Of a DNA stretch of 11,582 nucleotides, positions 1 through 5,687 are shown piece by piece. The first letter of the stretch is position 1. Every line of letters starts with the position of its first letter. Source of the DNA: Gallispira sp964526435 (GTDB lineage Bacteria; Bacillota; Clostridia; Lachnospirales; CAG-274); NCBI GenBank assembly GCA_964526435.1, contig CAZGIC010000076.1, forward strand, positions 1-11,582, given 5' to 3'. The position numbers were made by a program, and so were the translations under genes. The notes under the pieces are model-generated. The model did not search any database. It was given only the letters and a program-made list of their open reading frames with translations, and was not told where the DNA came from.

Positions 1-39
1 TTTTTTAGTTTTTATAAGGTGTGTTTTGAGAAAACTTTC

Positions 40-48
40 TGTTATAAT
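40..48 (+). promoter_or_regulatory. Candidate extended -10 promoter for the yqeG-aroE-aroK operon
   Basis: TGTTATAAT is a perfect extended -10 element (TGn followed by TATAAT at 43-48). No good -35 hexamer lies 16-18 bases upstream, which extended -10 promoters can tolerate. Transcription would start near 55 and leave a leader of about 84 bases before the ATG at 139. A second perfect TATAAT at 120-125 is too close to the start codon to serve this gene. The T-run at 1-6 may be the tail of a terminator belonging to the gene upstream of the window, but its stem is not visible. Confidence 0.4.
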
Positions 49-138
49 AAATTTGCATTTATTGAAATTTTATTAAAAATTATAATTAATATTTACAATT
101 TGTTAATTTTAGTGTACTCTATAATAGAGGTGATATTG

Positions 139-645
139 ATGTTTGAATTTCTTTATCCTAAGGAGTATTTATCATCTGTTTTTGAAATTACAGCAGATAA
201 GATAAAAAGCCTTGGACTTGATACAGTTATTTTTGATATAGATAATACTCTTGTGCCCTACTGGATAAGGGTGCCTGATGACAAACTTAAAAAGTATTTT
301 AAAGGACTTACGGACAATGGAATTAAGATTGGCGTCCTTTCAAACAGTAAGGAAATGAGAAGTAAAACATTTTGTGCTCCTGTTAATATACCCTATGTTT
401 TCAGGGCTAAAAAACCCGGAATAAAGGGCTTTATTAAAATTATGGAAAGTATGGGGTCTGTACCTGAAAAGTCAATGATAGTTGGCGACCAGATATTTAC
501 AGATGTATGGTGCGGAAATAAGGCAGGTGCTTATTCGGTGCTTGTAAAGCAGGTAAGTCCTAAGGATGAGCTTATTACTGCACCAAAAAGACCTTTTGAA
601 AAAATTATTTTATATTTCTATAAGAAAAAGGAGAAAAGAAAATGA
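139..645 (+). CDS. yqeG: YqeG family HAD-IIIA phosphatase
   Basis: This is a 168-residue cytoplasmic HAD-superfamily phosphatase of the YqeG type. Motif I is FDIDNTLVP at residues 32-40, with the nucleophile Asp33 and the acid/base Asp35. Motif II is LSNS at 67-70, a KKPG lysine motif sits at 91-94, and motif IV is VGDQIFTDVWCGN at 115-127 with the metal-binding Asp117 and Asp122. The length is normal for the family. I chose the ATG at 139 because AGAGGTG at 126-132 lies 6 bases before it and homology begins there; the open frame runs back to position 19 but upstream residues are hydrophobic filler without a ribosome site. The stop overlaps the aroE start as ATGA, so the two genes are probably translationally coupled. 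The yeast relative Gep4 dephosphorylates phosphatidylglycerophosphate; that activity here is an inference. In Bacillus, yqeG sits near aroE with the GTPase gene yqeH between them; yqeH is absent here. Confidence 0.9.
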   Translation: MFEFLYPKEYLSSVFEITADKIKSLGLDTVIFDIDNTLVPYWIRVPDDKLKKYFKGLTDNGIKIGVLSNSKEMRSKTFCAPVNIPYVFRAKKPGIKGFIKIMESMGSVPEKSMIVGDQIFTDVWCGNKAGAYSVLVKQVSPKDELITAPKRPFEKIILYFYKKKEKRK

Positions 646-1529
646 ATGATATATTTGATAAAGTGAAGGGGACCACTGATGTATTCAGTGTTATAGGCTG
701 TCCTGTAAAACACAGTTTCAGTCCTGTTATACATAACACTATGTCTGAAATAACGGGGAAAGACTTTATATATACGGCTATGGAGGTACAGTCCGACTGT
801 CTTCCCGGTGCTGTTAAGGGTGCCTATTGTCTTGGCATAAAGGGGATCAATGTTACGGTGCCTCATAAGGTTGCTGTAATGGATATGTTATGTGATATAG
901 AAAAGAGAGCAAGAGTAATAGGTGCTGTAAATACTTTAAAGTATACAGATGACGGATATGTAGGATATAATACAGATGTAATAGGTGTGGGTTATGCAAT
1001 AAAAAACAAAGGATATGATGTAAAGGATAAAACTGTACTGCTTCTTGGAGCAGGCGGGGCAGGCAATGCCTGTGCTGTTATGGCTTGTGATGAAGGGTGT
1101 AAGAAACTTATTATTGCAAACAGAACAGTTGAGAAGGCCAGAAGTCTTGCACGCAATCTGTCTGATTATTATGACTGCAGTATTGAGGCTGTGGCTATAA
1201 GCAATATTTCAGAAATAGATAGCTGTGATATAATATTAAATTCTACTACTGTTGGCTTTGGTGATCAGAAGGGCATAAGTCCTATAGAGGATAAAAATTT
1301 CTATAAGGAAAAAGGCGTTGAGTTTGTGTTTGACGCCATATACACTCCATGGGAAACACAGCTTTTAAAAGATGCTTCAGCGGCGGGAGCGGAAACTCTT
1401 AACGGGTTTAGTATGCTTGTGTATCAGGCCGTTGCTGCCGAGGAAATATGGTTTGATGAAAAGTATGACAGAGATATGCAGGAAAAGCTCTGCAAAAAAT
1501 TAAGTAAGTATTACAGGGAGAATTGTTAA
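642..1529 (+). CDS. aroE: Shikimate dehydrogenase (NADP-dependent)
   Basis: AroE reduces 3-dehydroshikimate to shikimate in the fourth step of the chorismate pathway, in the cytoplasm. The 295-residue product is full length. The substrate-binding half carries the SxS motif (KHSFSP, Ser25 and Ser27), NVTVPHK at 70-76 with the catalytic Lys76, GAVNT at 94-98 and NTD at 110-112 with the catalytic Asp112. The NADP-binding Rossmann fold has GAGGAG at 136-141 and NRT at 160-162, whose arginine is typical of NADP preference. Further family signatures are NST at 200-202, DAIYTP at 231-236 and NGFSML at 254-259 followed by Gln262. The ribosome site AAGGAG at 628-633 precedes the ATG by 8 bases. The gene overlaps the upstream phosphatase by 4 bases and abuts aroK with no gap, so the three are one operon. 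The NADP rather than NAD preference is inferred from the NRT motif. Confidence 0.96.
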   Translation: MNDIFDKVKGTTDVFSVIGCPVKHSFSPVIHNTMSEITGKDFIYTAMEVQSDCLPGAVKGAYCLGIKGINVTVPHKVAVMDMLCDIEKRARVIGAVNTLKYTDDGYVGYNTDVIGVGYAIKNKGYDVKDKTVLLLGAGGAGNACAVMACDEGCKKLIIANRTVEKARSLARNLSDYYDCSIEAVAISNISEIDSCDIILNSTTVGFGDQKGISPIEDKNFYKEKGVEFVFDAIYTPWETQLLKDASAAGAETLNGFSMLVYQAVAAEEIWFDEKYDRDMQEKLCKKLSKYYRENC

Positions 1530-2042
1530 ATGGAAAAGAATATTGTGCTTATAGGCTTTATGGGCAGCGGTAAAACAAGTGTGGGGAAGAAGCTTTCTAT
1601 AGATTTAAAAAGAGAATTTATAGATATGGATGACTTTATAGAAAAAAGAGAAGGAATGTCTGTAAATGAAATTTTTGAAAAAAAGGGAGAAGCTTATTTC
1701 AGGGAGATAGAAAGAGAGCTTTGTGAAAGATTTGCTGAGGCTAAAAACAAAATAATAGCCACAGGGGGCGGAGTAATTAAAAACGATAAAAATGTTGAAA
1801 ACCTAAAAAAAAGCGGTGTAATAATATATCTTAAGTCTACACCAAAGCAAATTGCCTACAATTTAAGGTATGATAATACAAGACCTCTTCTTGCAGGAGA
1901 TAACAAAGAGGAAAAAATTGAAAAGCTTATGGCAGAAAGAGAGCCTGTATACAATAAATGTGCAGATATTGTACTTGATGTCAGCAATATAGATATAGAT
2001 GAAACTATTGAAAAAATAAAGGAAATAACAGGTGTTTCTTGA
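1530..2042 (+). CDS. aroK: Shikimate kinase
   Basis: AroK transfers phosphate from ATP to the 3-hydroxyl of shikimate, the step directly after AroE. The 170-residue product is the normal family length. The Walker A loop is GFMGSGKTS at 9-17. Asp32 and Asp34 form the DxD motif that binds Mg and shikimate, and Arg58 and the GGG at 79-81 also belong to the shikimate site. The lid carries RPLL at 118-121 with its conserved Arg118, and Arg137 lies in the EREPVY segment at 136-141. The ATG directly follows the aroE stop codon, with AGGGAG at 1515-1520 inside the aroE 3' end as ribosome site, 9 bases upstream. No internal promoter is needed. A hairpin about 12 bases past the stop probably ends the transcript. 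The call is secure; only the choice between the symbols aroK and aroL is arbitrary. Confidence 0.96.
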   Translation: MEKNIVLIGFMGSGKTSVGKKLSIDLKREFIDMDDFIEKREGMSVNEIFEKKGEAYFREIERELCERFAEAKNKIIATGGGVIKNDKNVENLKKSGVIIYLKSTPKQIAYNLRYDNTRPLLAGDNKEEKIEKLMAEREPVYNKCADIVLDVSNIDIDETIEKIKEITGVS

Positions 2043-2054
2043 AATTGTGGAGTG

Positions 2055-2092
2055 AAAATATGAAATGATGGAAAATGGAATTTCATATTTTT
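2055..2092. terminator. AT-rich hairpin terminator after aroK
   Basis: A perfect 12-bp stem pairs AAAATATGAAAT (2055-2066) with ATTTCATATTTT (2080-2091) around a 13-base loop, and T residues run to 2092. The stem is weak in GC, but the position 12 bases after aroK and the T-rich right arm fit an intrinsic terminator. The A-rich left arm would also give a U-tract in the other direction. With so few GC pairs its strength is uncertain. Confidence 0.45.
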
Positions 2093-2148
2093 AGAAGGCG
2101 TTAATTGTCAATGTTGTTTGCAGATTACTGAGGTTTAAATAAAAATTC

Positions 2149-2176
2149 ATAATAATCACCTTCCGTACATAGAATA
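2149..2176 (+). promoter_or_regulatory. Candidate sporulation (SigE/SigK-type) promoter for the cotS-like gene
   Basis: ATAAT at 2149-2153 is followed after 14 bases by CATAGAATA at 2168-2176. The -10 matches the SigE form CATAcAnT at 7 of 8 bases and the SigK form CATAnnnTA exactly; the ATA-type -35 and its spacing favour SigE. Transcription would begin near 2183, about 45 bases before the GTG start. The same 14-base stretch recurs with two mismatches before the collagen-like gene (4480-4493). The rest of the 185-base gap holds only the aroK hairpin. Consensus sequences are from Bacillus subtilis and I apply them here by analogy. Confidence 0.4.
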
Positions 2177-2213
2177 GAGTATATGCGGCCGGACTTATGT
2201 TCTGCCAATATAC

Positions 2214-2221
2214 GGGAGGTG
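2214..2221 (+). promoter_or_regulatory. Ribosome binding site that fixes the GTG start of the cotS-like gene
   Basis: GGGAGGTG is a near-perfect Shine-Dalgarno sequence. The GGAGG core ends 8 bases before the GTG at 2228. The nearby ATG at 2232 is out of frame, and the upstream in-frame ATG at 2183 has no ribosome site and coincides with the expected transcription start, so GTG is the probable start. Confidence 0.75.
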
Positions 2222-2227
2222 ATTTTT

Positions 2228-3202
2228 GTGTATGAAAATATTGCTGAGATTGCAAAAAATTTTAATATTACACCTGTTAATATCTATAAATGCAGGTATT
2301 ATTATGTTCTCAACTGTGTAAACGGGGCTTACTCTCTTTCTGTTGCACGCCCCAAGCCATCTAAAATAAATGAAATACATAGGGTAAAGGAATGTCTTAT
2401 GGACTATGGAATTCACAATATAGATAATTACTGTGTAACCGAAAATGATATTCCCTATTGTGAGGCTGACGGAAAAATATATGTTGTAACAAGATTTTTC
2501 GGTTCAAATGAGCTTGACTTTATGAATAATACTCAGGTCAGTGCTGCACTTAATGATATTGGCAGACTTCATAAGGGGTTAAAACTTATGAGTGATGAAA
2601 TGCTTTCTGCGGCAAGTGATAATAATCCAACTATATCAATGTACAAAAGCAAGGGAAGAAGTCTTGAAAGAATAAAAAAGCTTTTGATACAAAAGGGAAA
2701 TAAATTCTGGGATAAAGAAACGATTATTTTATTCAGAAAAATAATTGACAAGTCCATTGAGCTTACTTACAGGCTTGAAGAACTGGATTACGGCAATATA
2801 TCTACCTATTGCCATTGCGGACTTAAGGAAGGAAATATTATATATAAAAAGGGAAGAACATATATAATTGACTGGGATAATATGAAATATCTTAACTATA
2901 TAGAGGATGTTGCTTTTTTTACAAGGAGGTATATCAGAAAAAACTGCTATTACAGCCATCGTCATAATATGGAATATATGAATTTTGAAGAAGTACTTAA
3001 CAAATATTCAAGGTATACTAATATTTCATCCTATGACTTTGAAGTGCTTAAGGTGGTAATGGAGTATCCCCATCGTTTTATAAGTACACTTGAAGAATTT
3101 TTCAGGACATCTAAAAATTTTGTTCCCACGGGAGTAAAAAGCAAGCTTGAAGAAATTGCTGCACAAAGAGAATTTGTAAATAGTTATATAAGTAAATGCT
3201 AA
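2228..3202 (+). CDS. CotS-family spore coat protein, probable pseudokinase
   Basis: This 324-residue protein has the layout of the CotS/aminoglycoside-phosphotransferase (kinase-fold) coat proteins. The N-lobe strand around residues 35-42 and the pattern GKIYVVTRFFGSNELDF at 82-98 are typical of CotS relatives. A helical segment follows, then the catalytic-loop region CHCGLKEGN at 195-203, and the metal-binding IIDWDNM at 213-219 with Asp215 and Asp217. The family pattern at the catalytic loop is H-G/Q-D; here it is His196-Cys197-Gly198, so the catalytic Asp is replaced by Gly. The N-lobe lysine is also not obvious: the strand reads SLSVARPKP. Asn203 and the IDWD aspartates remain. I infer a protein that keeps the fold but has lost phosphotransfer, consistent with a structural coat role. 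It has its own candidate sporulation promoter and is followed by a hairpin and a glycosyltransferase gene. The family assignment is from memory of CotS sequences, not from a search. Confidence 0.78.
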   Translation: MYENIAEIAKNFNITPVNIYKCRYYYVLNCVNGAYSLSVARPKPSKINEIHRVKECLMDYGIHNIDNYCVTENDIPYCEADGKIYVVTRFFGSNELDFMNNTQVSAALNDIGRLHKGLKLMSDEMLSAASDNNPTISMYKSKGRSLERIKKLLIQKGNKFWDKETIILFRKIIDKSIELTYRLEELDYGNISTYCHCGLKEGNIIYKKGRTYIIDWDNMKYLNYIEDVAFFTRRYIRKNCYYSHRHNMEYMNFEEVLNKYSRYTNISSYDFEVLKVVMEYPHRFISTLEEFFRTSKNFVPTGVKSKLEEIAAQREFVNSYISKC

Positions 3203-3210
3203 TATGAAAA

Positions 3211-3254
3211 GCCAAGGAAAGTCTTTTTTAAAAGGGGTTGTCCGTGGCTTTTTG
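3211..3254 (+). terminator. Imperfect hairpin with T-tail between the cotS-like and glycosyltransferase genes
   Basis: GCCAAGGA at 3211-3218 pairs with TCCGTGGC at 3241-3248 (one internal A-G mismatch), and TTTTTG follows immediately. The long interior can form a second small hairpin (CTTTT with AAAAG). It lies 8 bases after the cotS-like stop codon, as an intrinsic terminator would. It also lies only 16 bases before the glycosyltransferase ATG, leaving no room for a separate promoter downstream, so it may be a leaky terminator or attenuator rather than a full stop. Confidence 0.55.
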
Positions 3255-3270
3255 TTATGTGAGGTGAATT

Positions 3271-4344
3271 ATGGCAACAATCAGCTTATGTATGATCGTT
3301 AAAAATGAAGAAGCTGTACTTGGAAGAATTCTTGAAATTATGAAAGATATTGCCGATGAAATCCTTATTGCAGATACGGGGTCAACTGACGGGACAAAGA
3401 ATGTTGCATACAGGTATACATCAAAAGTTTTTGACTTTGAGTGGTGCGATGATTTTTCGGCAGCAAGAAATTTTGTGTGGGATAAGGCAAAAATGGATTA
3501 CAGAATGTGGCTTGATGCTGATGATATAATAAGCGAAAAGTGGCAGGAGAAACTTAAAGAACTTAAGGAAAATATTGATATGAGTACAGATATTGTTATG
3601 ATGAAATATGTGACAGGCTTTGATGAAGAGGATAATCCAAGTTTCTTCTGCTGCAGAGAAAGGCTTATAAAAAACAGTGCAGGGTACAGATGGAAAGGAA
3701 AGGTTCATGAGGCTGTGGAGCTTCATGGGAATATTGTACATTCAGATATAGAAATTGAACACAGAAAGATAAAGGAAGAATATAGCGACAGAAATTTAAA
3801 AATATACGAAAGTATGATTAAAAGAAATGAAGTATTTGAACCCAGAGATAAATTTTATTACGGCAGAGAACTTTATTACAACGGAAAGTATAAGGAAGGA
3901 AAAAAGGTATTAATTGATTTTTTAAAAGAGGGAAACGGTTGGATAGAAAACAACATAGATGCTTGTCGGTACATTTCATATTGTTATGAAATAAAGGGTA
4001 AATTTAAAGAAAGAATGAAAGCTCTTTTTTACAGCTTTTATTTCGATATACCAAGAGGTGAGATATGCTGTGAAATCGGAAGAGCTTTTATGGAAAAAGA
4101 AGAATATGAAAAGGCTGTGTATTGGTATAATCAGGCAATTAAGGCAAAATATAATGAGTATTCAGGTGCTTTTGTAAATAAAGATTTTTATGATTACATA
4201 CCTGCGGTACAGCTTTGTGTGTGCTATGACAGAATGGGTGATTATAAGAAAGCTTTTGAATATCATAAGATTTCAAAAATGATAAAGCCTGATACAGAAG
4301 AAGTAAAGTTTAATGATAAATATTTTGAAAGTATGGGGATTTGA
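3271..4344 (+). CDS. Family 2 glycosyltransferase with TPR-like C-terminal region
   Basis: This 357-residue protein begins with a GT-A fold of glycosyltransferase family 2. It has SLCMIVKNEE at 5-14, the nucleotide-sugar motif ADTGSTDGT at 34-42, and the metal-binding WLDADD at 80-85. WKGKVHE at 141-147 is the conserved segment seen in TPR-containing GT2 enzymes. Residues from about 190 onward are helical repeats, with clear TPR-like units near 263-296 and 309-342 (for example EKAVYWYNQAI and YKKAFEYHKISK). There is no signal peptide or membrane segment, so it should act in the cytoplasm on a protein or peptide acceptor. The relatives I recall include the peptide S-glycosyltransferase SunS. 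The ribosome site TGAGGTGA ends about 3 bases before the ATG. It sits between a CotS-like coat gene and a collagen-like gene, and the latter is its most likely acceptor; that is inference from position. The donor sugar cannot be told from the sequence. Confidence 0.88.
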   Translation: MATISLCMIVKNEEAVLGRILEIMKDIADEILIADTGSTDGTKNVAYRYTSKVFDFEWCDDFSAARNFVWDKAKMDYRMWLDADDIISEKWQEKLKELKENIDMSTDIVMMKYVTGFDEEDNPSFFCCRERLIKNSAGYRWKGKVHEAVELHGNIVHSDIEIEHRKIKEEYSDRNLKIYESMIKRNEVFEPRDKFYYGRELYYNGKYKEGKKVLIDFLKEGNGWIENNIDACRYISYCYEIKGKFKERMKALFYSFYFDIPRGEICCEIGRAFMEKEEYEKAVYWYNQAIKAKYNEYSGAFVNKDFYDYIPAVQLCVCYDRMGDYKKAFEYHKISKMIKPDTEEVKFNDKYFESMGI

Positions 4345-4345
4345 A

Positions 4346-4384
4346 AGAGGGGAGTGAGGAATGAAAAGAGAGGGGAGTGAAGAA
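4346..4384 (+). repeat. Purine-rich direct repeat, two 16-base copies
   Basis: AGAGGGGAGTGAGGAA (4346-4361) recurs as AGAGGGGAGTGAAGAA (4369-4384), 15 of 16 bases identical, with starts 23 bases apart. Both copies are directly downstream of the glycosyltransferase stop. Each contains a Shine-Dalgarno-like GGGGAG. It may be a local duplication; its function is unknown. Confidence 0.6.
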
Positions 4385-4486
4385 GTAAGTTACAAATTGG
4401 AATTTAATGAAATAACAGAAAGAAATTTGACAAAGCCTATTGCCAATGCTTCATTAAATCACCGATTTTACAGTATAGTCATATAA
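4361..4486 (+). CDS. Possible 41-residue small ORF, unrecognised
   Basis: An ATG preceded by GGGGAG at 4349-4354, 6 bases upstream, opens a frame of 41 codons ending in TAA. The peptide is charged and polar in its first half (KREGSEE near the start), with no signal peptide, membrane helix or recognisable motif. I do not recognise it. It overlaps the duplicated purine-rich repeat at its 5' end, and its last codons run through the candidate sporulation promoter of the collagen-like gene. The frame could be chance in a 183-base intergenic gap, so I rate it low. Confidence 0.15.
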   Translation: MKREGSEEVSYKLEFNEITERNLTKPIANASLNHRFYSIVI

Positions 4487-4488
4487 TG
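4461..4488 (+). promoter_or_regulatory. Candidate mother-cell (SigK-type) promoter of the collagen-like gene
   Basis: AC at 4461-4462, 17 bases, then CATATAATG at 4480-4488 resembles the SigK pattern of an AC -35 and CATAnnnTA -10 (last base G instead of A). It is also close to the SigE -10. Transcription would start near 4495, about 42 bases before the TTG start. BclA of the Bacillus anthracis group is transcribed late in the mother cell, which fits. A perfect TTGACA at 4427-4432 has no good -10 at 16-18 bases, and the TATAAT within this element (4482-4487) has no good vegetative -35. Confidence 0.4.
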
Positions 4489-4522
4489 GAGTAGGCTTGT
4501 TGTAAAGTCTGATAATGAAGGA

Positions 4523-4528
4523 AAGGAG
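4523..4528 (+). promoter_or_regulatory. Ribosome binding site that fixes the TTG start of the collagen-like gene
   Basis: AAGGAG ends 8 bases before the in-frame TTG at 4537. The in-frame GTG at 4528 overlaps the last base of this site, so it cannot be the start served by it. The TTG is therefore the more likely initiator, removing three residues from the longest reading. Confidence 0.7.
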
Positions 4529-4536
4529 TGGGTAAT

Positions 4537-5676
4537 TTGGACAGCTGTTCTAACAACAAAAACAGTAATAACTGGTATGATTTGCTGCAGCTTTTACAGG
4601 AAAGCAGTGAAAATAATGCAAGTAATGAGAATTGTGAAAATATATATTATGAAAACACATCTGCAAGCAATAGAAATTACAGCAACATAGGTGCAACAGG
4701 ACCTCAGGGACCGAGAGGATGTCGGGGAGCAAGGGGAGCTACAGGAGCAAGAGGAGCTACAGGTCCCCAGGGACCGAGAGGATGTAATGGGGCAAGAGGA
4801 GCAACAGGAGCAACGGGTCCCCAGGGACCGAGAGGGTATAACGGTGCAAGGGGAGCAACAGGAGAAAGGGGAGCCACAGGGGCTACGGGAGCAACGGGAG
4901 CTACAGGAGCCACAGGAGCAACAGGTCCCGCAGGAGGTGCAACGGGAGCAACTGGAGCTACAGGAGCAACCGGGGCAAGAGGAGCAAGAGGAGTTACGGG
5001 AGCAAGAGGAGCCACAGGAGCAACTGGAGCCACAGGAGCAACGGGGGCTACAGGAGCAATGGGAGCCACAGGAGCAACGGGAGCAACGGGAGCAAGAGGT
5101 ACAAGAGGAGCAAGAGGAGTAACAGGAGCGACAGGTGCTGCTGCCACAGTAAGCGTTGGAAATGTGTACACAATTTTGCCGGGAGAGAGTGCAAGGGTTG
5201 TAAATACAGGTACAGATGAAAATGCCGTCTTTGATTTTTATATTCCCGGGGGATATGTGCAGGTAGAAATACTTGTGACATTTAATGAAAATGAACAGAC
5301 AAGTGTTTCGGGAGAGGCTCTGGTTCTGGGAGAAAATACAATAGAAATCGGAATAAGTATTTCCCATGGGGCAAATACCTCTGATATAGAAATAAACAAA
5401 GCAGGACTCTATCAGATCGCACTCCATTGTACAGGAGAGGTAAATACAGGTACAGCTTTACCTGAAACTGTAAATTTGAGACTTTATGTAAATGACTCGG
5501 CTGTTGAGGGAGCAGTTGCAGGGCACACATTTTATTCTGTCTGTGAGTGTGCATCTTTTGGGATAGATACGGTGTTTTCTGCAGCAGCAGACAGCAGTGT
5601 ACGCATAGCTGCAGATAAGAGCGGATATATTTTCAGAAATATAATTGTGTCTGTTGTGCGTATAGGGGATTCATAA
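4537..5676 (+). CDS. BclA-like collagen-like spore-surface protein
   Basis: This 379-residue protein has four parts. Residues 1-51 are rich in Asn and Ser, include the amphipathic WYDLLQLL at 13-20, and show no signal peptide. Residues 52-202 are Gly-X-Y collagen sequence of about 49 triplets, mostly GAT, with GPQ-GPR and GAR units. Residues 203-238 form a linker ending in FDFYIPGG, a motif I know from clostridial and phage collagen-like proteins. Residues 239-379 are beta-rich and resemble the trimerising jelly-roll domain of BclA, for instance NKAGLYQIALH at 287-297 and VNLRLYVND at 312-320. The threonines of the GAT triplets are the known type of O-glycosylation site in BclA. Cys62 and Cys83 sit inside the triple-helix region, and a single extra Gly at 133/134 breaks the repeat. 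The start is the TTG served by AAGGAG. A glycosyltransferase lies directly upstream. Spore-surface location is inferred from architecture and neighbours; no exosporium-targeting motif was recognised. Confidence 0.85.
   Translation: MDSCSNNKNSNNWYDLLQLLQESSENNASNENCENIYYENTSASNRNYSNIGATGPQGPRGCRGARGATGARGATGPQGPRGCNGARGATGATGPQGPRGYNGARGATGERGATGATGATGATGATGATGPAGGATGATGATGATGARGARGVTGARGATGATGATGATGATGAMGATGATGATGARGTRGARGVTGATGAAATVSVGNVYTILPGESARVVNTGTDENAVFDFYIPGGYVQVEILVTFNENEQTSVSGEALVLGENTIEIGISISHGANTSDIEINKAGLYQIALHCTGEVNTGTALPETVNLRLYVNDSAVEGAVAGHTFYSVCECASFGIDTVFSAAADSSVRIAADKSGYIFRNIIVSVVRIGDS
4690..5142 (+). repeat. Collagen-coding tandem repeat (9-base units, GC-rich)
   Basis: The Gly-X-Y region is built from near-identical 9-base units such as GGAGCAACA, GGAGCCACA and GGAGCAAGA. 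A higher-order unit beginning GGxCCxCAGGGACCGAGAGG recurs three times, near 4699, 4762 and 4816, coding GPQGPRG followed by CR, CN or YN. The region is much richer in G and C than its surroundings. Such arrays change length by slippage and recombination, so strains may differ in triplet number and short-read assemblies may collapse it. Confidence 0.9.
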
Positions 5677-5687
5677 AAGTAAAACAG

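Noticed and set aside
120..125. Perfect TATAAT just before yqeG as its promoter
   Set aside because: Transcription would start within or after the ribosome site at 126-132, so it could not support translation from 139. The -35 region is also poor.
19..138. N-terminal extension of the YqeG protein back to position 19
   Set aside because: The extension has no ribosome site and is low-complexity hydrophobic sequence, and the family match starts at the ATG at 139, which has AGAGGTG before it.
4427..4432. Vegetative promoter from the perfect TTGACA before the collagen-like gene
   Set aside because: The hexamers at 16-18 bases downstream (for example TTCATT) are poor -10 elements, and the sporulation-type element nearby fits the gene better.
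4690..5142. CRISPR array
   Set aside because: The repeats are contiguous 9-base coding units in frame, with no unique spacers and no cas genes.
4594..5427. Long open frames on the minus strand (277 and 155 residues, Cys/Ser-rich or Pro-Val-Ala repeats) and another plus-strand frame (4691-5122, Gln/Glu-rich)
   Set aside because: They are produced by the 9-base periodicity of the collagen-coding repeat, which keeps all frames open. They lack ribosome sites, and the collagen frame has clear domain structure on both sides of the repeat.
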